From Macrobrachium rosenbergii (lineage: Eukaryota; Arthropoda; Malacostraca; Decapoda; Palaemonidae), in NCBI RefSeq assembly GCF_040412425.1, contig NC_089749.1, positions 9,725,162 through 9,789,161 on the forward strand: 64,000 bases of DNA, written 5' to 3'. How positions within the stretch are numbered: position 1 is the first letter of the stretch; each line of letters begins with the position of its first letter. The notes under the pieces were generated by a model, which was given only the letters and a program-made list of their open reading frames with translations, searched no databases and was not told the DNA's origin. Shown in pieces: positions 45,101-57,100 of the stretch. Made by a program: the position numbers and the translations under genes.

Positions 45101-48100
45101 TTTTGATGAATGGGGATGAAAATAAAGTTTGGAAGGTCGTAAATTATTTTCAGTTGATTTTGCCATGTTTTATTAATTATTTTTTTTATTATAGAGCTTT
45201 AAATCCATTTGAAAAAATATGAATTATGTGACGATCATTATTTCAAGACTACATGGATACTTGAAACTTGAAAATCTTACAATAGCAACTTTAAATTTGT
45301 GGTGAAATGCTGATTGTAGGGAGAGTAAGGAACAACGAAAAAGGCATAAATTCCTTGGTGATTTAACAATAGGTATTCATACCTCATGTGATAGTTTTTA
45401 CTTGACTTTAGTTGAAATGATACGGTGTTCAACATGGACAAGGCCACAGTTGTTGATGTGTGGTAAAGAAAGGAGGGTTTTCCTTTTTGAAAGTGGTGAC
45501 TTCACTAGTTTGAATATCGGAAACGATGTGCACAGTCTGATCTAGATGTAGCGTAAAATACATTGTCAGTTCCATCTCGGCTAACTTGTTTACCACATGA
45601 AAAACAGGAATTTTCAGTTTTTTCCTAAAAGATACAGAGATTAGGTACAGTACTGTACTCAAGAACTTGCCAGTGAATTGCTACTGGAATAAAGCTATAA
45701 TTGAAAATGATTAAGGTTGGTGATTAAGTTCAATTTACTGGAATCTGGGTTTTGTTCACCAGAAAATTGTTTGTTTTGGTTTTGTTGAGTTAACGATAGC
45801 TATGAAGTAGGTTTGCTTTTTATGGGCTCTGTACTTTGATAAAGCATTGTTAGCATATCTAGAGAAGTTCCCATTCACCAGTGTTGGTTGGAGCTGAATC
45901 AGAAGTAGTTTTGATGTGATGATTCTCTTAGGTAATGGTAATTTAAAGAAAACGAATTGGAGGGAAAATATTGGGGAATGAGAAGGAAAACCTTGACGTC
46001 TAAGTTGTGGTATTGTAGTATCAAACAAAGTAGGTCCAGGGAAAAATGGTGTAAAAACACATACATTAGTAATGAGCGGCCAAGGAAAAAAAGTGTTAGC
46101 AAATTTTGTTATTTAAGAGACTGCGCAGAATAGAACTTGCAAGAACAAGAAATAAGAACTAAATTCAAGGAAAGAGCATTGGTGCAGTAATTATGTTTAT
46201 TAATTAATTTGAAACCAAATTTAGGAGACAATTGGTCATGGATTTTAATTACGGGGTTCAGGAGATTTAAGGGAATGAACCATATGTTGAATTTTAGGCT
46301 AACCGTACTTCCATAATTTAAAACAAGTTTATGATATGATTTCCCTTATTTTTTTTTTAAATCTAAATCTCATCAATGGTGTTTGTAAGATACTTGAATT
46401 CGTAAGTCGTCGCTGTTATCGAGACAAATCCAATTGTAGTCTTAGTTTAGTATTTGTCTTTCTCAGTTGTTGGTTTCTTTAGTAAGGTTTAGGTGCTAAT
46501 CTTCCAGCAGTGAGTTTGGTGCACTATGGTCTTGAAAATGTTTATATTTTATATAAGTACAGTACCCTTGAAATAAAGGTGATAATGAATGGGAGTTATC
46601 TTTAAGATTTCAGTGGAACTGCCGCATTGGGAGGTTTTTCACTCAAGAGGTTTGCTTTAAAGTTCATGGAAAAATGCAAGTTAGTCAGATTTGTAAGCAT
46701 AAGACAAAAGATTTTGTTTTTAGTTGACCAAGTAAAAATGTAAAATGTTGATTTGAAACATTTTTACTTTGCTTTCTGCCACCCAGTGCTTTAGAAATTA
46801 TGGGATTCATAGCACAGCTTTTTTGTTTTGTATTGGTTTTAATTCGCGAAGGTAACTTTAGTTATGACATAAATCATGATTGTTAAATAACCCTATTGGC
46901 TTTGCTAATCTAGAGAATGAAGATTGAACCTGTAGAAATTGTTGAAATTGTGTTGATTAATCTAATGTATGGCTTAATTCAGTATGGATGTAATTTTGAG
47001 TAATCTGCTGGGCCGAGTTATATCATGGTTTTATTTTACATTTTAAGTAATTTTTTTTTTTTTTCTGAACATCTTCACAAGCTGCGGTTTTGTACTGGCA
47101 TCCGTACTAAAGCTTGAATTTGACTGCTTCCTAGGAAAGGGTAGAAAACTTCAGTCATCTCTCTGAAGGAGTAGCTGGCTGCATTGTAGTTATAGACAGT
47201 CCCCGGTTAATGGCAGACTCAGTTAATGGCGATCCGGTTTTATGGCGCTTGTCTAGCGATGAAAATCAGCAATTTTTGGCACTTAAAATCGCCGATTTGT
47301 GCTTATCGGCACTGATAATTGGGTATTGGCGCCGATACATACCTAACAGAGGCACCGATAACCGAAAATCAGCACTTTTCGGCGGCGATAAGCCCCGAAA
47401 ATCGCCAAAAAGGCTCCAGAAATCGCCAAATTTCGGTTAGTGGCGATTTTCGGTTATCATCACACCCCCAGAACGGAACCCCCGCCGATAACCGAGGACT
47501 GCCTGTATTATTATTCTTTTTTATTATATTATTAGAAAACTTCAGTCATATCTCTGAAGGAGTACCTGGCTGCATTGTTATTATTAGCCCTCGGGCTGGG
47601 GAGTTAAACAGTGGGCCTAGCGACGCACTGGCCACGTGTCATAGGCATTGGGACCTGTCCCCCACCGGCTGTCGGCCTAAGAAACAGGAGATCGGCGCCT
47701 GCCTTATGAGCCTACAGAAGCCCAGGAGATCTTTTAACTTTAACTTTAATCGTTTTATTATTATTATTCAGAACATGAATCCTACATTATTCACAAGGAA
47801 CAAGCCCACAGGGGCCACTGACTTGAAATTCAAGCTTCCAAAGAATATGGTGCTCATTCGTAAGAAGTAATAGAAGGTAACGGGAAATACATAAAAAGGA
47901 GATCAGTTATTAGAAAACAGGTAGATTAACAAATTAATAAATAAATAAAAATGTAAGTGTTGGTCAGGTCATGGTTTGGTGTCTTTCGCGAGTCATATTC
48001 ATTGTATAGCCTGTACATTGAATATATGTAAGGTGGATGTTACATAGCTTAAATCAGTACTGTATTTGTTAGAGTCGAGTTAATTTGTATATGGCAGGAA

Positions 48101-51100
48101 GCAATATTATCTTTTTTCCAAGTCATGCATACCATAATCTTCACTGTTTGTTGAGTAATATGTATGTGTATAAGAAGCAAAACAAAGATATGGTAGTAAT
48201 CTTAGCAGACTCTGATGATTATTTGATTTGAGGTAAAGGGCTGTTTTTCAGAAAGAGGAAAAGGATACAAGGTTAAAGTGAAGACAAAAGTCCAAAATAT
48301 TAGGACATTTTGCTGACAAGGGAATAAATTGTTTATTTAGTTAATTCCAAATGTACAGTTGCATTAGTATGACCAATAGTATCTGTGATATACATTTACG
48401 CTGTAGTGATAGATTTTCGTCATAACACACAAACAATAATATTAATCTCACTGCTTTAACAGGCATGAGATTACAGTGTCGGATGTGGAAATAACAGTGA
48501 GATTTAAAAAGAGATGGCAGGCTAAGCTTATCCTAGTCACTGTTTTAGCCAAAGGCCATTACAGTAATTGAAGAAATACATATTTTGTGAGTGGACAGAC
48601 CTCCTTGCAGGCCTGAGATAACAGTTTTAAATGCACATTTTTTGAAGGGAGACACTCTTGCAGACCTAAAATACAGGTTTTATCATTACTTCGTATATTC
48701 AGTCATTTGAGTTCAGATAAGGGTAAGAAGCTTCAAAGTAACCTGTATTGGGAAGGACTGTGAGGAAAAATTTAAGTATACCATAGCTTAACCGACCACT
48801 GAGCTGATTAATAGCTCTCCTAGGGCTGGCCTGAAGAATTAGACTTATTTTACGTGGCTAAGAACCAATTGGTTACCTAGCAACATGGGATCTACAGCTT
48901 ATTGTGGAATCCGAACCACATTATAGCGAGAAATGAATTTCTATCATCAGAAATAAATTCCTCTAATTCTTCATAGGCCGGCCAGAGACTCAAACTCAGG
49001 TATAGCAGGGTGCTAGCTGAGAACTCTACCGACTCTTCCAACGAGGAACTAGGACTATGAGGAACAGGGAAATGAGAGCTGTTATTCATTTTTTCCAGAA
49101 TATGCTCCCAAAAATCCAGGCACATCTTATGTATTGACAGGTACAATACTCAAAAGTTGGATTTTTTGGTTTCTACAGCTTCATTGATATGTGTTGCTAC
49201 ATAGTTTATCCGAAGTTTCATAAGGTGAGCAGTTGGTAGGTTAGATGGCTGATTCAATTTGAGTGAACTGAATTAGGTATTTGTTTGGAGGTTTGTCAAG
49301 ACGCAGAGTATATTGTAGATATAGGAGATAGCAACATCCTTAGGCTGTTTTGAAGAACTTATGCAGTGTGTCTAGGGCGAGTCAGATATCCCCATCAGTA
49401 TCCAGTTGTTACTGAAGTGGATTCATATCACCTACACTTAATGAAAGTTGTTCTCATCTGCAGCTCAGAAACTATGCATTTTCAATATGCCACAAGATGC
49501 CAGTATGAATCCAAAGCTTCACTGAAGATGTTATAAGATCTAATATAACCGTAACCTCTTTTGAGTTTTGCGTGGTACTAATTTCATTTCTGTAAGCTAA
49601 TATTTATGTGGCTCGGACTCTTGGCTCATAAGACCATCTTGCTGCTTTCATTGGAACATATGCCAAGCTTTTTCCAACGTGTTGCCCTCATTGAATGACG
49701 ATGCATTTTTGTTGTGAAATAAAAAAAGATAAGTAAAACGGAAGTCTTCATTTAACGTTGCTGAAATGGTTCAGTACTCAAGTACCTGCATTTGAACTGT
49801 AATCCGAATAGAAGGTAAACGGGGCAAATACACAGTGTTGGTTCAGTTGTTAAACATTAGGAAGTAGATAATTAATATTTGCTTTACATCACACCCATTA
49901 CTTATAAGTAGCCCATTTCGTGGATAACAAAATCCCGGACTCTTTGAGTTCATTTTCAAAAGAAAGACAAAAAGAGAGAATATGACAGGCAGCTTAAAGG
50001 CTTTCTGATGTGCGTATTGATCCCCATCTGTTCAGTAGTTCATTGCCTCACTCTTCCACTGGGACAGTTTGCTGCTCACGTGAAATCCGGTGCTTTTTTG
50101 TTGATTGACATTTCAAGATTTCCTAAATTTAACATTTCATCTTTTAACATTTCACTCTTGTAATTTTTCAATGGTGGTTTCTACAGTAAGGTGATAGTGA
50201 AACTTTATTAGTTGGAAGAATTTCCCTCTATAGTGGATGGGAGTTAGTGATGCAGGCTATGGTAAACACCGATTTATTTTATGTTTGAGAGGAAGAACAC
50301 TATTCAGCTTCAGCAGATATTAGAACTTCCATTTTTAGGCCAAAGAATGTTTTGGGATTTTGATGATGTATATTACTGTTGATTGCCAACCAGTAGCAAA
50401 CACTTCAGTTGGTTTGTTTTCAGAAGTGAACAGTGTTCAGTAATGTTTTGCATTTTGATTAGATTATTTACTTAAGTGGTGGTTGAGGAGGCGGCCTTTC
50501 ATTCCTGCACCTTTCTTTTTAGATTTCTTGTTCTCATACTTATGATGTAAATTATCAAATTTTTTTTTTGGTGGTAAGTATATTGTGTGCTTGCAATTGC
50601 TTTGTCCTTACTTTTGTTGATATATTGGGCAAAGTATAAATGATGGATATGTTGTGAAATAGTAATAATTCAAATAAATTTTTTTCTTATAAGCCCATAG
50701 TACCTTGACATATTAAGCTCCCACCTCCAAACTTTGCAAATTTCACCCAGCTAATTTGCCAGGCAACTTGTTGAGTGAGGCAGTCAACTGCTTGATGCAA
50801 AGGAATCTGTACATGCAAGTGCAGAGCCACTAGCTAACAGGCTGGCCCTGTCTATTTCTTTTGAACAGGGATGAAGTGTGAGATTTTGGTGACGAAATGA
50901 ACTAGTTATGAGTAATGGGTTTGTGTGAAGAAATGTTTGAAGCATCCTTTCCTTCACTGCGATAAGGTGGTTGTATTATCACTTACAAAAAGATATCCAA
51001 ATTAATATATTCTGCAGATTACGTGTTTAAGATATGATAACAAAAAGATATCCAAATTAATATATTCTGTAGATTACGTGTTTAAGATATGATAGCCATT

Positions 51101-54100
51101 TGAATGTGGTGCCTACTATCACATATTACTAGATTGCCGTAGGCAGTGTACCAGAGAATTGCACATTTAGTCAACACTTAGACAGCTTTATATCATTAAT
51201 GGTGTTATTGAAGTCCTGTATTGGCACCTAGAGGCACTGGCAAATCGAGGCTCCCAAACTTTGTGACAGAACATAATTTACAGCATCAGTTGATTATTTT
51301 ATTCAAGAGAGGGACTCTTCTTGAGCTTAAAAGTGAAAGGTTTTATTCAGATCACAAAACCTTGTGATACTACTTGTACACATAATTTTTGAAAATTGCT
51401 TTTTTAATTTTTAATTTACGCCAATATGTAGTATTGTAAATTGTATTGTAGCAACTGATTACTATAGTATTTTTATAGCATTCTCTCAGAAATGTACTCA
51501 AGTTTTGAAAAACAAAGAGTTGATGTTGCTGTAGGCTTGATTTTTACTTGGGAAATGTTTTATTGAGGTGTATTCATGAGAATTTCTCTTTTCTGACATG
51601 GTAGTTTTATTCAGTATTTTTTCTAATGTTTTGGTTAGTATGTAAGCTAAGTACCATGATACTAATTGTATTATTTCCTGAAGAGACATTGTCTATATGA
51701 TTAATCCTTTTCCTAGTTTTTCATTAACTGTTCCGTTTAATTTTGTGCTCTTGGTTGCTAGTGACGACTGTGCTCCTACTTGCTGTAATAATGCCAAAGA
51801 CAAAGTAATACAAGCAATTTTATTAAAAAATATAGCAGTCTAATGGTCTCATTGGGCTCGCCAATTAATGAGTGAAAATTTAAATGATATGGATGTTGGT
51901 CTTGACTTATATTCATGGTTCTTCAAGCACCCAGTTAGTGTGGGAAAGGCAAATGTAAAAATTCCTTGTTCACGGAAAACCCTTTAGTCATATTGAGCCT
52001 AACTTGCAGGCTCAGTGTTCCCAAACACGTCATTTCTGAAGTCTTGAAAATGAAAGTAGAAGAGCTATGAGTGACTCTTTGCACTTGTGCCCTTGTGGGC
52101 CACACTCATTCTGTTGTTTTTTACAATTATAAACCACCTCAACAGTCTCCCAGCTTCTCTTTGGCAGTTCAGAACTGTATTATACATATTGAGCCATTTA
52201 TTTTTTTTTTTCCTTTCAGCAGTTTTATTCCGTGTTTTCCCAATTTTTCCTTATACAGGTTATTATAGATAAGTATACCTTAGTTTAACCAGACTCACTG
52301 AGCTGATTAACAGAGGGCTGGCCCGAAGGATTAGATTTATTTTACGTGGCTAAGAACCAGTTGGTTACCTAGCAACAGGACCTACACCTTGTTGTGGAAT
52401 CCAAACCACATTATAGCGAGAAATGAATTTCTGTCTATAGTAATAAATTCCCCTAATTCTTCATTGGCCGGTTGGAGAATCGAACGTAGGGCCAGCAGAG
52501 TGCTAGCTGAGAACGGTACCCACCCGTCCAATGAGGAACTACGGTAACGCGCAAGTTGTGTGGTGGTTATTTTTTCTGACGGGAGTACAAACCTACACTC
52601 TCATAAATAGTTACCCGCACCAGGCATGTTTCGAGTTGTCTTGACTCAAACACAAAATCCTATCGCCTAAGCCTGTGGCCGTCACGACCTCATGTGGCCT
52701 ACCTCTTCCGCTATTCTCTCAGCCATCAAAATACCTGGTTGTCTTTGAGTGTCTCCCTTTTTCTTTTCATGTGCCACGTTTGCAGCGTATTCCTATGATT
52801 TCCGTTGCATAGAATTACCTTTTTGTGCTTGTCCTCTTTGGTAGCCAAGTGATTGTGAGATTGCAGGGCGTGAGTGTCTACTTTTTCAATACAGGTAGCT
52901 TTAATGCACCAACTTTTACTCTGGGATGACTTCTCCTGTGTACATGCCATCCTTTTGCCCTTCCTTGATATACCCATGTAGATCTAGATCTGATCTACAA
53001 AATAGAAGGAGCTGTTTAGATCCGTCTGGAGATGGTTCACAGAAGCACATGTACGTGCATGGATGGTAGCTTGTAACTCTGGTACTTCCTTGTCATCAAG
53101 ACTTTAGTTAGGTTGTGTCTGGGGTTACAGCAGCTGCAATTTTGGGTTCAGTATGATTGATGGGTTTGTATGAAAAAGTTTGATGTAATAAAAATAACTT
53201 TCATTTGACAGAATTTGAAGACTCTCTGGCAAGACTATTTGTCATTGGTATGTTCTGGTACTTGGGAACAGAGTACTACAGTCCATGAGATTGAGAGCCT
53301 ACGCGTAGCCCCTTCTAGCAGATAATTAGCTTATTGCAAGAGGAATGCTTGTATGCAGTTTTTTCCCATTTTGTCTCTAAACGACTTGTGTGTTTTTTTG
53401 TGTTTTTGATTTGTGCAGTGTACAGTACTAATATTCTTTTAAGATTTTTTAGTTTCTCACCTTTTATTTATAATCTATCCTCTTTCAAAGTATATCGTTG
53501 TTTGTATCCATATTTATTTCCTTTGTTGTTCTCTTGAGTTGTAACATTTTGTTTGTTTCCCCTCCCCCCTTTTTTTGTGTTAATGGCATGTCATTTCAGG
53601 AACATCAGATAGGGAATGAATTTGAAAAAGGACCTACAGCTCCTTTGTCAGCCTATTATGAAGAGGTAAGTCTGAAAACGGAAACTGCCTCCCCACAGCT
53701 TCTAGGCATCGTTCAGACTAGACTGCGTTTACATTTCCTTTTTTTTTTTTTTTCCCAACAGTCAGACTGACAGTAACCACAAGGTCCTCTCTGTCAAAAA
53801 TGACTGTATTTTTAAGATTTTGTCTACTCAGAATGCCTACATCTGATTGCTTATGTCACACGCAGTTCAGCTTGAAGCCATTCAGTAAAATTCCATTTTT
53901 CAACAGGTTTATACTCATTAGTAACACCATTGCTTCTCGAAATTGGTCAAAATTGAAATTGGACTGCTGTGATCAAGTTGGCAGGATGCTGCTTTTAAAC
54001 ATTTTTTTGTAGCACTGGAGATTACAGTAATTTAATTTCTGATTTCTGATGACCATTACATTAAGTTGCAGACAGGTGCTATTTACCTTGATTATGTTCC

Positions 54101-57100
54101 GTTTTATAGCTAGTTGTATTTTATGCAAGAAATATTTTGTTATCGATAGAAGATTAGTCAGAATTTAAGGTTTTTATTTTTTTGTTGGCTTTGGGCTTCT
54201 GAAAGATAAAATAAAAAAGTAACCTAAACTACTTTATCTTATATAAAATGAAACATTATTTTGGAAGGGGTACATTTTATTTATTTGAGTGGGGAAATTT
54301 AAAAGAATGCATTTTGATTCTTTTCTCTTGCTAATAACATTTCTAGCATGAAACAGCATGTTTTAAATGATTTTATTGAAAGATATTGAGCACTGGATAC
54401 GTTTTAATAATTTTGTTTGGGAAGTTAGGTTTCTAGGACACTTAAACATGATGTCAGCTAGGAATTAATCTTTAGCTTTTGTACGTTAATGTCATATACC
54501 GTTGTCCAGAGGGGCTGTCCTATTATGATTTAATTGAAAATTTAAATTAGAAGTTTCTTAGGTAATTTAATAATGGAATGTACCATTTAAAGTTGCTGAG
54601 ATTTTAAGAGCTTTATGACAAGGCTATGCTGTAGTGGGTTAGACTACCCATTACATTTGTTGCAATTAAAGTGTAATGCACAGTCATAGGATCGTAGACT
54701 ACTCCTGTTGGAAATGACAAGAGGGATATGCAGTATTTTAGATTGCCCAGTTTTGTGTCCAACTTTTATATGCAGATCCCAGAAATAATATTTTTTAGTG
54801 CATTTTGAACCATTTTCCAATATACACTTGAAATACAGTGACTGTCAGAATTAGCATCCACTGTAAATTATTTTGAAATTAAGCTTAACATTACCATTAG
54901 ATATTAAATGTCAAACTAGGTGCTTAAGGTTATACTAAGTGTTCTACTTATAACCGTTACTTGAATTAGACAAAATATAACGGGCATAAATTTGAGAAAA
55001 TATAGAGAGAAAACACAGGATGATTATTGTAGGTGTCCAGTCTTAATTTGTGTGAGTGGATTTGTAGGCTATGGTTTTTCTCAGGTATATTGCAACCAAA
55101 TTAATAATTTACTGCTAACTTTAATCAATGAAAGAGTGGCAGCTGATGCTAAGAATTTGGTACATGCCATAAATTTATTTGAAATGTGGTAATTATATAA
55201 CTTGGAATGTTTTTTCTTGGCCAGTGTACTTTCTGGGTGTGATGGATACTTTCCATGACCAAATGTAAGAAAGTAGGATTATTTTTTTGTCACATAAAAT
55301 AAACAAGGCAGGAGTGCTCGTATAATTTTTTTTGGATGCAGTACAATATCAGTGTTAGAGGAATATGGTACTCTAGATCACTGGATTAGCTTTCTACTCT
55401 GGAATGTTGAGAATTGACAGCTATGGTCTGACCCAAATTTGCTGAGCTAGGTGGCAGATTACAAACTTAGAAGTAACCGAACTTTGGCATGTGATTGAGC
55501 TTTTGCATGTTCTAAAATTTTTTCATGAGGATTTAAATTTTTTCCGTCCTAGTCACTGCCATATTGATAAGTTGAATCACATTTTTATATCCAGCATTTT
55601 GAAATGAACTTTTAAGTGCAAATTCATTCTAGATCAAAGTTTTATAAAAAGGAACCTTAGCTTAGCATGTCTTAGACAGTTTAGAGTATGGTTTATCTGA
55701 TTGGATAAACATAAAAAACATCCGGATTATTGACATTTACAGGTAACAGATGGAAAATACAGGTAACTTTGATCAGGGTGTGACAGCTGTTGTTGCATTA
55801 GTGATACTGTCTTGATGTTTTTGAAAAGAAAGTACTGGTAAAATCAAATAAGATTATTTATATATAGTTATACAATAATCCATGTTATTTATTTTCATTT
55901 TACATTACTTTGAAATTAACTCAGTTCATGAGATTATCACTTCAACAGAGTTCTTGCCATTTTTCGTCCGCACACCAGATGATTTATTGATGTGCAGTTT
56001 TGCGGCTCTTTCCATATGTACTTGTTCATTGATAGCTTGTCGGTATGGTTGCGCCGTGTTTGCTATTCAAGTGTGGTTAGTTTTACAATTCCAGTCAGTT
56101 ATTAGAAGAGAGCTCTTTACACTCCTAGGTTGTTGGTCCTTGAGATTTGCAATTTTCTGTAATGTTTTGATATTTTTTTCTAACATCCAAAATCTATCTT
56201 TATGGCATCTTTCCCATGGCAGACACATCCATTTATATGAAAAATTTAGTGGCACTTTTCTGGGCAAAGGAAACAATGTTGTGTGTATTAAGTGGATAGC
56301 AAGGAGGACACATCCTTCAAATGTGCCACTTTTTACTGCTGCTTGGTATACCTTGTGGCAGTGTCAATTTCATAAAAGCTTTGCAATAAATACTGTGCTA
56401 GTTTGCTCACTAATTTACAAATTTCAATCCAGTTTGGTCTGTGATAAGCTGAAGGTTTGACGTTGGGGGGGAGTTGTAATTTGTTTAACTCCGTATTCAA
56501 AGCAGGAAAATTTTTGATTTCTTTATTGTAATTTATGCATGCAGTCTCTGAAGGTGTTAAGAGTTAGGGTTATTACTTAAACACGTTTTCTGTGGAAAGA
56601 GGAATACGGAGATACGAAAGGTTAGGGTGAGGCTTGTAGATCGGCTGTGGTATATCAGTGTTGTGTCGTAGTTTTCCCCAAGAGCCCCGAAGAAAATGGG
56701 CCTTAGTTATTCTGACTATAGGATCTTCCCCTCTCTGCTGCCTACTTGAGATGCTGCTCGCTCGTCCGTGTTGCAGTCTGCCCTTCTCTGTTAACCTATT
56801 GTCATTACTGCTTATTTGCTTGTCGGAAATACAATCAACTGTGTGCTCTTTGTCAGGTTACTTCCCGTTTTGTTAATCCTGTTTTTGTAACCAGATTTCT
56901 TTGTCTGTCTCAGTCTGGTATTTCTAACTCTTTTGACATTTTCAGATATATTTCTCATACTTTATTTTATGAAAAGGCCATTAAGCTTTTATTTTTTTTT
57001 TTAGAAACTGAACAGTCAGTAAAATATTCAGCTCTTGGTAGTACAGTACTTCAGTGTCTTATTCCTAGGGATACCTTTGGCCTTTTTATGATCACACATA

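Noticed and set aside
47319..47870. 183-residue open frame on the plus strand
   Set aside because: It runs through a TIR element, its duplicated flank and an AACAAGCCCAC repeat, so it is a repeat by-product.
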